Source: Tribonema minus (Eukaryota > Sar > Xanthophyceae > Tribonematales > Tribonemataceae). Taken from it: a stretch of DNA of 64,000 nucleotides. Shown here piece by piece: positions 23,130-35,100 of the stretch (positions within the stretch are counted from its first letter, which is position 1; every line of letters begins with the position of its first letter). A model generated the notes under the pieces. The model was not told the origin of the DNA and did no database searches. It worked only from the letters and a program-made list of their open reading frames with translations. The stretch covers positions 1 to 64,000 of the forward strand of contig JAFCMP010000114.1 in NCBI GenBank assembly GCA_017506865.1. The letters are read 5' to 3'. The position numbers and the translations under genes are program-made.

Positions 23130-25672
23130 AGCGGCGACGGCGGCGGCGGCGGCGCGGCCTCCGATGCTCTAGCGTATGACGGCGGCGCGCCTGTTCCGCG
23201 CGGCGCGGCACGCAGCGCGGCTCACGCGCGCCACCGCCGCCGCTGCAGCGTGCGGCCACGCGATGCGCCGAGCGCGTCGCGTGTGACGGCGGCGGCAACA
23301 GGCGTGCTCGCTGCATGCGTACCCCACACTCATGGAGCCACCCCCCTCCCACCCCCCTCCTTGGGCACTGTGGGGGGGGGCGCATCAGCGGGCGGGCCGC
23401 CTTGTGCCGGCGAGCTGCTGCTGCATCAGCAGCCGCATCCGCTGCCCCCCCCCCCCCGCCCACACACAAACACACACACTAAGTACACCATCCGGCCAGA
23501 TGCCGCTGCCTTTCGTGGCGCGGCCGCGGCGCGGCCGCCGGTGGCGGGCATTCGCCATGCCGCTTTGCCCCCTTGGGACTCCGTGCGTGCGGGTCGGCAG
23601 TGGGCGCTGCCAGCGCCCCTTCGGAGAGGCTACCTTCCCCTCTTGTATGTTTACAGGTGCACTGCGGCAGCGCAGCGAGCAACGTGCGCATGCGCAGACG
23701 CTCCGCGCGCCGCGAGCGGCGTGTACCACTTGTAATGCGTGTTGCGCCCCATATGATGCCCCCCCCCCGGTGCGCCTGTGCCCAGGCCTCCCCCCCCCCC
23801 CCCCTCCCCCTGCGTGTTTGCGGGGCATGTGGGGGGGGTGCGGGGGTGGGCTCTCTCTCTGGGGGGCTGTTCTTGTGTGATGTGCGTCAGTAGCGTCGGG
23901 CGGTTGGCTGCAAATGCATCAGAGCCATCACTGTGAATGCAATCCGGGCGCACGTGTGACGTTTGCTGAGCACTGCTGGCATCTGTTGCTCTGCACCTTT
24001 CCGCGCTGAGCCCCAAATGCATTGCGCTGATAATCAGACATCGTTGGTGCCACTGGCAGGTGCACTGCTTTTTACATCAACGATCACATGCAGGATTTGT
24101 TGTGTGCACGTCTGAACAGCGTGTGGGACACAGGGGCATGCAACAGCATACATGTGCAAGCACGGGCACCGCCCATGGCATTTCAACAATGTGTGCGCAC
24201 GGTGCGCAAGCAGAGCAGCAACAATGTGGAGCATTCTACATGCCTGCCTGGCATGAGCACGCCGCTGTGCACATACAGTAACGTTGCGAGGATGCATGGA
24301 AATTGGGTAGGGCATGCACATTGCGCATGTGCGATGCAGGCCGCGACAGCAACAGCCATGTAGAGGCAAGATCAGGCCCCTCGCTGCTTATGTCTGCATG
24401 GCGCTTGAAAAGCGTTCAATTACTAGTGACCACAATGGTGGTGCGCTGATTCCCGTGCGCGCGCTGGGTCAGTGCGCTCTGCAACGGGACATCGCCAGAA
24501 TGACAGCTGTTCAGCTAACATCACAATGACCTGAAAAATCCGTCAAAAGCATCCGAGGCGGCACACCACTGCTGCCATCACGGCTCTGCAATGGTGATGA
24601 ACCCCTGACATACGGCCTCACGGTCGGAAACGCGCGTGTGCGCGCGCGCTCATGCGCATGCCTCAGCGGCGTTTTCGCGCGTGCGCCTGCGCTCTGCGCC
24701 TTCATGCGACTGCTGCCATCGCGACGGCGCCGTTGCGACACAGGCTATTGAGCGCAGCGCCGCCAGCCACCAACGACGCCAGTCCACCGTGCACCCTGCG
24801 CTGCTGCCCACGCGTCAGCACCGTCTCCCCACGGCCGCAGCGTGTCGGGGCTATGGCTGACGTCCGCAGTGCGCAAAACGGCGCGCAGTACGCGGAAAGA
24901 GGGGGGGGGGGGGGGAGAATCGGTGGCGACTCCGCCACCATCACCAGCCGCCTGCGGTAGCCCAGGCGACAGCAGCGCTGCTGCTGCTGCTGCCGCGACG
25001 CTCCTCACTGCTGCCAGTGCGGTGGAGCGCTGGCGCCATGCCGCCGTTGTGCACGCGCCCGCCGCCCCGCGAGACTGCAGAGGGGTGCGGCGCTCTGCCG
25101 CAGCGCGGCCGCGGCGGGCAGGGCGGTCCGCACGCCCTCCCTCACGCACTGCGACGCGCTTTCGCCACTCCGCAATGACTCTAAGGCAGCAGCTCGGTAC
25201 GTCCGTCTGACTGTACGTCATGACCTACTTTGCCCCCGAGACGCTAGTTTGCCCCCGAGACACGCTGGCACACAGCGTGCGGCGAGCGCGGCAAGCAGCG
25301 CTCGCCCTCATGGCAAGCGGCGCACCACCTCGAGCGTCGTCGTTGCCGTAGCGTCGCCGCTGCCAGGGGGTGCTGGCGCCGGTGCGGTACGGCGCGTGCG
25401 GACGTCCGCCGCAGCGATGGCCCCGGCGGGCGCACGGCGTAATGAGCACGGCAGCGGGGCGCCGCATTGCAGCGGCGGCGGCAGCAGCTCCAGCGCGGCT
25501 GCCGCTGCGGGCCGCGGTGTCGCCGCCAGCGCTGCCGGCGCGCACCGCGAAGACGCGGTCGCTGCGCCATAATGCCAGCAGCAGCACAGCGACGCATCGG
25601 GCGCGGCCGCGCGAGGCGGTCGTTGTCTGCGCACGTGCTTCGCCATCCGCCGCGGCGCCGCGCGCGCGCGTC
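23090..25672. other. Convergent intergenic region, no recognised gene
   Basis: Between the 3' ends of the K-Cl cotransporter (+) and the decarboxylase (-). It contains a GGC run at 23091-23160 directly after the stop codon, C and G homopolymer runs (for example 23443-23457, 23790-23804, 24901-24915), a CA-rich stretch near 23460, and a lower-GC patch at 24040-24560. ORFs on either strand are short or purely Ala/Arg-rich, and I found no splice-consistent gene. Confidence 0.5.
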
Positions 25673-27616
25673 TCACGCCACGACGCGCAGCGTCTCCAGC
25701 GTCGCGTCCGCGCAGCCCGTGACGTCGCCGCCCGCGCGCCGCACGCGCCGCAGGAACGCGAGGCACTCTGCCGTCACCGCCTCGCCGGGCAGCAGCACGG
25801 GGATGCCGGGCGGGTACGCGCACACCGTCTCCGCGCTCGCCCTGCCGACCGCCGCGTCCGCTGCCACCTGCCGGAGGGGGGGGGGGGGTGCAGGCTGTGC
25901 GTGAGGGCGGGAGGGGGGGGAGAGGGGGGCAGCGTGCGTGTGCACGAGGTGCGAGCTGCACTGGCAGGAGGGGAGGGGCGGTGTGGCGCGTGGAGTGCTG
26001 GTGCCGGCGCCGTTAGTGGCAGGCGAGCGCGCATGCTTGACTGAGATCGGAGCAGTGGACAGCATGTGCTGCAGGAGGGGGGGCATCACCTATTTCTGCA
26101 CACAGGCCGTGACTGCTGCCACGAATCCTGGCTAAGGCAGGACCCCGTGTCCTCTGACAGGCTGCACTGTATGAGTCCATGCTCTAAGCTGGTATGGATT
26201 TGCATGTTTGTTCTGCGACTACGCTGGCTGCGACCACGAAGCGCATGCGGGTCGTGCGAGCAAAATTGCATACGCTGCACGTCTGCGACAGGCGCGCGTG
26301 CACCGCGACGCGAGCGCACGCACCGTCTCCGCGCGCGCAAAGTGCGCCTCGCGCGGCGACAGCAGCTGCCGCGGCGCCGCCGGCACGCTCGCCGCCACCG
26401 CCTCCGCGCTCTCCCCCTCCCCCTCCCCCCCCTCCCCTTCCCCCTCCCCCTCGCCCCCCCCCTCCCCCTCCGCCATCAGCTGCTCCGCAACCGCCGCGAC
26501 CGCCGCCACGAGCGCGTCCGCGTCAGCGTCCTCGGACCCCGGCCCGAACGCGAACGTAACCGTTTTCGTCGCGGGCATCTCCGCGTAAACGCCGTGGCCC
26601 CCGATGAGCAGGTCGTCGGCGTCGTAGCCGCTCGCGCCGCCGAAGTAGACGGTGACCTTGAGCGGGTCCATGGGCGCGCCACCGGCGTGGCGGCTGCGCA
26701 GCACCGTGAGGCCTGCGGTGCCGCGGGTGTGTGTGTGTGTGTGGGGGGGGGGGGTGGAGGGGGGGGGGCAGGTGTGTGTCACAGGAGGGAGGCGGGGCAT
26801 ATTGAAGTGAATTGCATGTTGTACTGAGCAGCCTGTCGCAGTTTCGTAGGAACGCGCGGGAAGTGCGCGCTGCGCGTCGTCGCTTGATGCGCCAGCGCAG
26901 CGCCCCGCGGCGCAAGCGAGGCCGGCACGAGTGCTATCAGACGCTCGGTGCTCGATTGCTTGCGAGGCGGCGCCGCTGACCGCCGATACCGCAGTACCTA
27001 CGGAACTCGCCGAAGTCACCTGCTGGTGACGTGTGATGAGCCCCTGTCAAAGCAAACTACCCGCGGTAAGGTCATCCCGTGCGCTCGCGCCATGTTGTAT
27101 TAGTGTCCTCCTTGGGTCCTGCCGCGCTCGGGGGACGACAGACGGCGTGCGTCTCGCGCGCTCCGCACCCGCCTCAGGCCCCGCTTCGCCTGCGCAAGGT
27201 CACAACTGCCTGGCGCACACGCCGCGTAATCCCACCACGCAGCGCACGCGAGCCAGCCTCAGCAGTCTCACCCGGCAGCGCCTCGATGCGCGCGCGGGCG
27301 GACTCCGCCGCGCGCGCCGCCGCGCGCAGCCGCGCCACCCCCGGCCTCCGCTCTGACGCCAGCGCCCAGCGCGCCGCGTCCAGCGACGCCAGCAGCAGAT
27401 AATTTGGACTTGAGCTCTGGAACATCTCCAGCGCCGCGGAGATGGCAGCCTCGGCGGAGGGGCCGCCGCCGCCGCCGCTGCCACTGCTGCCGCCGTCCAG
27501 CAGCCCGCCGCGCCGCACGTGCAGCAGCGCGGACTGCGTGAGGCTCGCCAGCGTCTTGTGGGAGCTCTGCACGACGGCGTCGGCGCCGCAGCGCAGCGCG
27601 CCGCACGGCGCGTCGC

Positions 27617-27649
<33 letters not shown>

Positions 27650-28496
27650 CGCCGTCGCCGTCATCGCTCATGAACTGCAGGTGGCCGCCGTGCGCCTCAT
27701 CGACCAGCAGCGGCACGCCGCGCGCGCGGCACGCCACGGCGAGCGCGCGCACGTCCGTCGCCGCGCCCGTGTACGTGGGCGAGACGACGAGGACGGCGGC
27801 GACGGCGTCGCTGTGCGCCGAGAGCGCTGCGCGCAGGTCGTCGGTGCGCACTGCATGGCACAGGTCCATGGCGGCGTCGTACGCGGGCGCGAGGAACGCG
27901 GGCGCGGCGCCGGTGAGGACGAGCGCGCTGATGGCGCACTTGTGCGCGTTGCGCGGCAGGATGACGACGCTGCGCCGCCGCTGCTGCTGCTGCGGGGCCT
28001 GCGGCGCCGCCGCCGCCGCCGCGTGGCGCTGCACGCAGGCCATGAGCAGCGCCTGCACCCCCGCAGTGCTGCCGTTGGCCAGGAACCAGGTACGGGAGGC
28101 GCCGAACGCGGCGGCGGCGAGGGACTCGGCGTCGCGGATGGGGCCCGAGGGGCAGAAGAGGTTGTCGAGCTCCGGCAGCTCCGGCAGGTCGTGCCTGAGT
28201 GCCGCGATACTGCCGCCGAGCAGCTTGTCCACGAGAGGCGCAGGCGCCCCTCTGCCCATCTTGTGGCCGGGGAAGAAGAGGGGGGCTCTAATCTTGGCAG
28301 CTGCCTCTGCCAGGGCATCTACTATGGGTGTGGAGTTCTGATCTTCACAGTTCATGCGGGGTGCTGTGCACAGCAGTCTCTGACAGCGATTGCTCCTCGT
28401 GGGAAGGCCTCCAACACGTCCGTGGAAGCCTGATGCTCCAAGTATGCAGTGCAGCAGCACCAGCCACGAAGCAAGGCATGGCAAGTGCGTTGACAT
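25673..28496 (-). CDS. Orn/Lys/Arg decarboxylase (PLP-dependent), probably plastid-targeted
   Basis: Three exons, 28496-27272, 26712-26324 and 25867-25673 (donors G|GTGAGA and ACG|GTGCGT; acceptors GCAG|GC and GCAG|GTG). Together they make 602 aa with both junctions in phase. It belongs to the fold-I amino-acid decarboxylases that supply polyamine precursors. Motifs: FFPGHKMGRGAP near the start; the DLPELPELDNLFCP segment; FLANGSTAGVQAL at the cofactor phosphate; LLVDEAHGGHLQF with the PLP-contacting Asp and His; SSHKTLASLTQSALLHV carrying the Schiff-base lysine; and the C-terminal CAYPPGIPVLLPGE. The chosen ATG at 28496 opens a hydrophobic segment (LASWLVLLHCILGASG) followed by FHGR and a basic stretch, as in a bipartite plastid presequence. 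Upstream in-frame ATGs are judged spurious. Low-complexity Gly and Gln insertions occur mid-domain. Whether arginine, lysine or ornithine is the substrate cannot be told. Confidence 0.92.
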
Positions 28497-29268
28497 CGAG
28501 TAGAGAAACACGCAATGCACACACTCTTGCAAACCACACACACTCAAGAGTGGATACTTCACCTTGAAGTTGAACTTTCCTAAAAACTTTGTTGAAGATT
28601 GAACATCGTGCTCAAGCGTAAAAATCACACTGCACCTTACGACAACGATGGCACAACAAACGCATGGCACGCACGGCACAACCCGCACGCCGTGCACAAA
28701 AAACGATGTCATTGATGGACGAGAGGAGTGGCCATCCACGCATGCGCACGTGCGGGCCGCGTGTATTGCAGGGGGCCCCGTGGGCCTCCCGGCGCGGCAT
28801 TGCGGCGCGTGGCAAAAGCGAGTGCGCTTCTCGAGTAAACTTCTCACAGTCAGTAGCTGGCACACCCGATGGGGGGCGGGGGGGGGGGGGGGGGGGGGGC
28901 GGGATCGGGGGGGCACGTGGAGTCAGATGCTCAGCACGACGCCGGCGCCTGCGGGGCGCGCGGCGGAGCATTGTCGCTTGCGCACAGACGGCAGCAGCGC
29001 AACCTGTGACTGCAGACAGACAGGCCAGAGTTCGAACTTCATCACAGTCGGGCCCTAAAGTATTCCCAGCCAGCCGTTGAAGGATCTGGGGGGCGCCAGC
29101 TGGGGGGGGGGGGGTTAGCAGCCCTAACGCTAGCCCAACGCCTTCCTCATAGACCCCTGACCCCCCCTCCCCCATGCGATCTCGATAGTAACATGCCTCA
29201 GGCGCGTCTCGCGGCCGGTCAAACTGTACACACGCGGCTCCGGAGGTGGTTGTCGCGCTGCCGGGAAC
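28497..29268. other. Intergenic region upstream of the decarboxylase
   Basis: 772 bp between the PH-protein stop and the decarboxylase start, both on the minus strand. It includes a G run at 28872-28899 and another at 29101-29114. The segment 28497-28720 is AT-richer and is the likely promoter side of the decarboxylase. No gene is seen. Confidence 0.5.
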
Positions 29269-31745
29269 TCAGGCACGCTCGCTCAGCTGCTTGTGCAGCT
29301 CCGCAAAGCCCTGCGCCAGCTGCTGCGCCTGCGCCTCCGACGCCGCCGTGATCTCCACCGTGCGCTCCGGGAACTCGAGGGTGAAGGAGCGCGGCGCGTC
29401 CTGCGGCAGAGGAGACGGAGTACACACGGAGTACACGTGTTGCTGGGAGTGAACTGAATGCGTACTGTGTGCCGTACCTCAACGATGACATTTTAAACTT
29501 CAGCGGTGACGCTGCCGGGCGTTGTGACGGCGGTGTGCCAGGTGCTTCGAATGAAATCGCACGGTGCACCAGGTTTGGCGTGCTGAGAGCAGCCCAGTAA
29601 ATCGCAAAGTGAGAGAGAGCTTTCCGAAGGGACAGCCGTCGCTGCCGGGCATGCCCATAGCCAGAGTGCATGCATCATGGAACGAAGCAAAAAATCGAGC
29701 TCCAGGTGACAGAGCATGGTTAGCCGCAAGTGCCTTCCACCAATATCATCACGCAAGCCTCTGTTGGACGGCACCCCACGAGTAGGCGGCGCCGCGCGCC
29801 AACAAGGCTTCGTGCCAGCACCATTACAGGCACAACGTTCGGCTGCGCTGGCGCTCGCCGTCAGACAATGCCGCGGCACACCAGCACACTCCCCACCCAA
29901 CTCTCTCCCCGCCCAACAGAAACGCCGCCGCCGCCGCGCCACTGCGGCGGTCAGCTGACTTGCCAGTCAGTCATCGCGACGCCTCCCGCGCAGCAGCACA
30001 CTCACATTGGCGCTGCAGAAGAGGCCCTCCGCCGGCAGGTCGGCGGCGCGCGTCACGCGCCGCAGCGCCGCCACCGCCAGCGGCTCCTGCACGTGCTTGA
30101 GCAGCGACGACGTGCGGCGCAGCTTGCGCAGCTGCGGCAGCGTCCAGAACACGCTGCCGGACGGCGCGTCGTACACGAGGGTGCGCTGCGCCGGCTGCGA
30201 GTGCGCGCGCGCGGATGAGGCAGAGGCGAGGGGCGTGCGGCGCGTCAGCGAGCTGCGGCGGCGGCGAGGGCACGGCGGCGGCGGTGGTGGCGCGGCGGCG
30301 GCGGCGTGCGGCGCGGCGGCGGGGCAGAGCGCGCCAGTGTTTGTGTGTTGGCGCGGCGATGCGATGCGCGGCGGCGCGCGCAATGGCGGTGTCTGAAGAA
30401 GCGGCTCATGCGACGTCGGAATGTGGTTCAGCGCAGGCGTGCGGTAGGGTGCGCTGTTTGACCGCATGTGACTGATAATGCAGTTCGACAACAAGGCCCT
30501 CATTGCATTCTGATGATTTCGACATTTCAAAAAAATGCTTCTGCCAAGCTCGATTCCAGACTTGCTGCGCAGTCTCTACAGGGATGCCCGAGAGCACCAT
30601 GTTGTGAGCGTAAGGGGCAACTGATGCACGAAATCGGAGAGGATGACAAAAACAGTACTGAGCATCTTCTAGGCGAAACATAGATTTTGATTGATTAGTG
30701 ATTTCTGACATGCTGAATGCAGCTTTACAAACGCCAATGACCCGAGAATAGCCAACGCTACCTCGAGCATGAACGGCAAGTGATACGCTAAGGCGGTGCT
30801 GATCGGACTGTAAGAGGAAGCGGTCATAGCGCACGAGGCGCATTGAGCGGCATTTGTTACCTGCCTTTAGAGTATAAGTCATCTTAGGTGGTCTTTCAGC
30901 GCATGAAAACGGCATGCTACCCGCTTAATGCACCCACACATCGTCTGAGCCAGTACGGCCATCGAAGCCAGCACACCAACTTCTGGCACACTGGGACCGT
31001 CGTTCGGATGCGAGACTCCTCCAGCTGCAGATGCTTGACGAAAATATCTACGTCGACCAGCTTTGCAAAACCGTGCTCACCAGTTTTCGCAATGTTGGCA
31101 AGGATTAACTGGGCTGGTTCGCTGACAGTGAGACGGAAATAACCCATGAACGAGATTGGCCGCCGGCGACAACCGGACCTTCAGTTATGCATTAAGATCC
31201 GACAGAAAGAAACGATCAGCTGCGTATTGAAGTACTGCCTTCCTCACCTTTTTGCCTCGCTTGGAATACTTGGTGACCACAACGCCCTCCTCGACCAGGG
31301 CCAGAAACTCAGTTAGATCCACTGCCGCCGGTGCGGTCGGTGCGGTCTCCTCCTGAATCTCTGCAGCAGGTCCAGCCTCTGGCTCCTTCTGCTCCTCCAG
31401 CGTGTCCTCGACAGCAGGCTCCGGGGCGGGAAGCACAGTAGGGCTAGCGGTGTCAGGCAGCTCTTGCGCTTCAGACACAGCGCTGGGCGGGTCATTTGAG
31501 GGCGCTACATTGGCGCCGTCGTCTTCGACGACGGCGGCGACAGGTTGAGGAGCGTCAACCTCGGCATCGTCAACAGGAGTCACATCAACGGTGAAGCTTG
31601 GAGCGCTGGTGGTCGCATCGCCGGTGTCGCCTGGCTCCGTCGAGACACTATCCTGAGAGGAAAGGCTTTTTCCAAGCTCGGGAGCGAACACGACCTGGTC
31701 GGCAGGTTCCGTGCCGCCGCACAAGCCCCAGCAGGCGTACTTCAT
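29269..31745 (-). CDS. PH-domain protein (PLC-type pleckstrin homology)
   Basis: Three exons, 31745-31248, 30194-30006 and 29400-29269, all phase 0, giving 272 aa. Residues 1-150 are acidic and Pro/Ala-rich without visible domain, beginning MKYACWGLCGG with two cysteines that could be lipidated. Residues 152-272 form a pleckstrin-homology-like fold: VTKYSKRGKK then AQRTLVYD and SVFWTL as the first strands, FTLEFPERTVEITAAS as later strands, and AQQLAQGFAELHKQL as the closing helix. The KYSKRGK start is typical of phospholipase C-like PH domains, which bind phosphoinositides, but there is no catalytic domain. It is divergently arranged with the CDPK gene, whose start lies 427 bp away. Intron 1 (1053 bp) holds a lower-GC island with two adjacent minus-strand ORFs. 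Confidence 0.85.
29672..29748 (+). repeat. Dispersed ~75-bp element, copy 2
   Basis: Located in intron 2 of the PH-protein gene but on the opposite strand to that gene, unlike copies 1 and 3. GAAGCAAAAAATCGAGCT, then CCAGGTGACAGAG, then the shared core TGGTTAGCCGCAAGTGCC and TTCCACCAATA. Confidence 0.75.
30406..31147 (-). other. Intronic island with protein-like ORFs, possible gene relic
   Basis: Inside intron 1 of the PH-protein gene two minus-strand ORFs abut (31147-30917, 76 codons; 30915-30406, 169 codons). Their composition is balanced, unlike the Ala/Arg-rich shadows elsewhere. They include stretches such as FRLTVSEPAQLILANI and MTYTLKAGNKCRSM that look like beta-sandwich strands. The spliced PH model skips them cleanly. 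They could be a decayed inserted gene or retroposed fragment, or an alternative exon. I do not recognise the family. Confidence 0.35.
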
Positions 31746-32172
31746 CGCGTCGACACTGGCCTTCTACTGTACTACTGTGTCGCTCTTGTGTCTGTTCTTC
31801 CCCGACCAACTTCAAACTTCAAGCACTTCTGAAAGCGGAGGAAACGCTCTTTGAAAACACCTGGGGGACAGTGGAACAGGTCTTTGGCGCTGAGTCGCTT
31901 GGCCAGCTGCTGCATCAATAAGAGGCATGTTCCGCCACGACGAGGCGCCATCAGAGCACAGCGACACATAAGTGCTTCTTGTTCAACACGCACCAAACCA
32001 TCAGAACAAAATTGGCGAGCCTCGGGTGAAGGCGGCAGGGCGAGCACCCGGCCCAGACCAAAAGGCTACACTGCGTATCCAGTTGCAGTCGGCAAGTGGT
32101 TGGTGCTGCTGGGTCGCCACATAAGCGGCAGCTTGTCACTGGAGCAGTGCTTGCAGGAAGCACCACACAGCC
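31746..32172. promoter_or_regulatory. Shared divergent promoter interval (PH protein / CDPK)
   Basis: Only 427 bp separate the start codons of the minus-strand PH gene and the plus-strand CDPK gene, so 5' UTRs and promoters of both must lie here. No TATA box or clear motif stands out. The CDPK ATG has a favourable context (AGCCATGG). Confidence 0.55.
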
Positions 32173-35100
32173 ATGGGTTGCACAAGCAGCAAGGAAGTGA
32201 AGGAGGTGCAGGACAGCCACAAGCTAAAGGGTGTGCTCATGACTCAGAGGCGGGAGCTCGACCAAAGCAAGAGGTCAGACATCAGACAAGTACTTCAGCA
32301 AAAGCGCTCTGGTATCAGTATTTCAATGTTTCCATTTTGTTTCTGGTTTTTCCAAGTTGAAGTGGAATGCAATAGAGTAAGTAAGAAGCAGAAATTTGCA
32401 CAGCGATGCACAAGTACTACCAAAATTATTATGAATAGCTACGGATGGTGATGTCCACGCGAGGATGGTGGGGACTGAAGGCATAAGACCATTTCTGCGT
32501 CGTGCAGCAGCAGCAAAGCGTTGTGTTTTTTCTTAACAGTGGCAGATGCATCGTTGGTCGCTATTGCACCCAGTGTTTTTTTGTTCCCTGTGAAGCTCGC
32601 AATTTACACATCCCAGGTACAAGACGGCCACAGGGCCTTCACGGTGTGATGTCACTTCCGCCTGCTGCTAGCCCAGCAAATTGTGGAAGGGTATAGATAC
32701 GCATGCATGTCTCAGCGGAGGCGTCAGACTCATTCATCACGCGTGCCTCCGTGGCGCAGGAGAGAAAGCACGCTGCTGCACAACCTGGTGCACGAGGAGT
32801 TTCGCAGGAACATCAACGAGGTGAGACGGCAAACTTCAAGCCAGGCCTGTCCACGATAATGCATTGAAATGTCGTATCTCTAACAAGAAAACTAATTACT
32901 ACCGTAATATCCCTATCCAAGCTGACCGTACGCCTTATTGAAGCTGACAGTTGGCTCTGGAACTGTTGAAGCGTGGGTGAAACGTTTGCCCTGGCCTATG
33001 TAAGCCGCCCCTCTGTCGAGTGACATCACGCACTATGCCATAATGATGATGCCATTTAAACTGATATTATAATACAGAGCATGTTCAGAGGACACACTGA
33101 CATTGACATGGCCATTCGAAGAACCAAACGACAAGCTACCGCCCACATTTGAGCCTGTTTCAGCTTGAAGTTCGTGCGCGGCAAGAGCCATGGTGATAAC
33201 ATTCAACTCAGCGCGTTCAACTCAGCTCCCAAGTTGAACTCAAGTCACCGTCTGGACGCTTCCCAGACAACGAAGTACTCAATTTAAATACACATACAAA
33301 CTGTACAAATGCCCTGCTTTCTCATGTATCCAGCTGGCGTAAGTAGAGACGTGATGGTGTTGCCCATGCGCCGCGCTGATGGACGTTGCATGTGCGTTGA
33401 GCTCTGCTGCTGCCGCCGCCGCCGCCGGCTTTCCAGCCCGCTGGCCAGCAACGTCTCGCAGTGGCTGCCGCCGCTGCGCGGCGCGCTCGTGCCCGTTGCT
33501 GCTGCTGGGCGCGCCCCGCGCTCACGCGAACTAGCAAACTTCAAGTACAATGTCATTACAACGTGCTGAATTACCACCACGACACCCAACTTCAACTATG
33601 CTCCCACCCCATGCCGAGCTGATGCCGTGCTGCGCATGCTATGCGTGATGCTATGCGTGAGATGACACGCACGCGGGGCCCCGTTCCACTGGGTCTGCGT
33701 GCCGCAGCGCCTGTGCTCCGTGTCACCTCCGCCGCTGCTGCCGCCGCCGCCGCCGCTGCCTCCGCAGGCGTACGACCTGCAGACGGGCAGGCAGCTGCAC
33801 GCGGGCAGTTTTGACGCGGCAACACACCGCAGCAGCGCTGCTTCACCATGTAATTTTGCGACCACGACCTCATGCGTCTTCATTCGTAAATCATTTGCAA
33901 TTGCCGCGCAGGTGTACGACCTGCAGACGGGGCGGGCGGCCCCTTCGGCGCGGGCAGCGTCGGCGCGGTGCGCGCGGTGACGCACAGCACGAGCGCTGCT
34001 TCGCCTTGCAATATCATAGTCATAAATTGATCCGTTTCATTGGTAGTTCATCCGTTTTCATTCCATCCATTCGCATTCCCGTGCCGCCCCCGCAGGTGTA
34101 CGACCTGCAGACGGGGCGGCCGCTCGGCGCGGGCAGCTTTGGCACGGTGCGCGCGGTGACGCACCGCACGAGCGGCAAGGAGTTTGCACTCAAGACGGTG
34201 GAGATCAAGGGCCTCAAGGACGAGGCGCAGTTCAACCTCTTCATGAATGAGGTCGAGATCATGAAGGCGAGTGCGCGCGCCGCCGCCGCCAGCTTGAGGT
34301 GTCGCTCGCAGCAGCAGCAGCGGTAGCAGCAGCAGCATCAGCGGTAGAGGCGGCAGTGGCGGTAGCGGCAGCGGCGGCAGGGGTGTGGAGGTGCAGTGGC
34401 AGTAGCGGCAGCGGCAGCAGGGGTGGAGGCGGCAAAGGCAGTAGCGGCCGTGACAGCAGGTGCAGCGGCGGCGGTGGCGGCGGCGATGTTGAGCGCTGCT
34501 GTCAGGCATTGCAGACGCGGCGGATGGAGAACTGGACCGCGCCAGGGGTGGCAAATCGGATGCTGTGGCTGCGTGCGTGCCGGGCGTGCCGCTGAACGCT
34601 GCTCCTCGGGCAGAAACGTCAGCAGTTGCGTGTCGCTACGAGCGCGTGAGACCCGCGTGGGCGTTCTGGACATGTTAGATGCAGGGGCACTTGTGGGGTG
34701 TGGGGGGGTGGCCTGTCCGCTCTTCAGCGGGCATTGGCGCTCTGCGTCGCACGCTGCACGTGACCCTGCGCCGGCGGCATCTGCCGCCGCAGCGCCGCCG
34801 GCCTGCCCGCCGTGCAGCACGCGGGGGGTCTTCTGCCGGTGTGGCCGCTGCAGCGCGCGCGGTGTTCTCTCCTCCATCCAACCCGACACCGGACGGCACG
34901 AGCTCGTGACGGCACGCCGTGCGCGTTGTGCTGCCCCCCTCGCGTCTCTGCCAGAAACCGGACGACCGCCCGCGCTCACAACGACGCCGTGCTGCGCTCC
35001 CCCCTGCCCCCCCCCTGCTCTGTCAGAAACTGGACCACCCTAGTGTCGCGCGCCTGCAGGAGGTGTACCACTCGCCCGACTACGTGTTCATGGTGATGGA

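Noticed and set aside
27442..28433. Two plus-strand ORFs of about 300 codons
   Set aside because: Antisense to the decarboxylase exon, which carries clear PLP-enzyme motifs on the minus strand.
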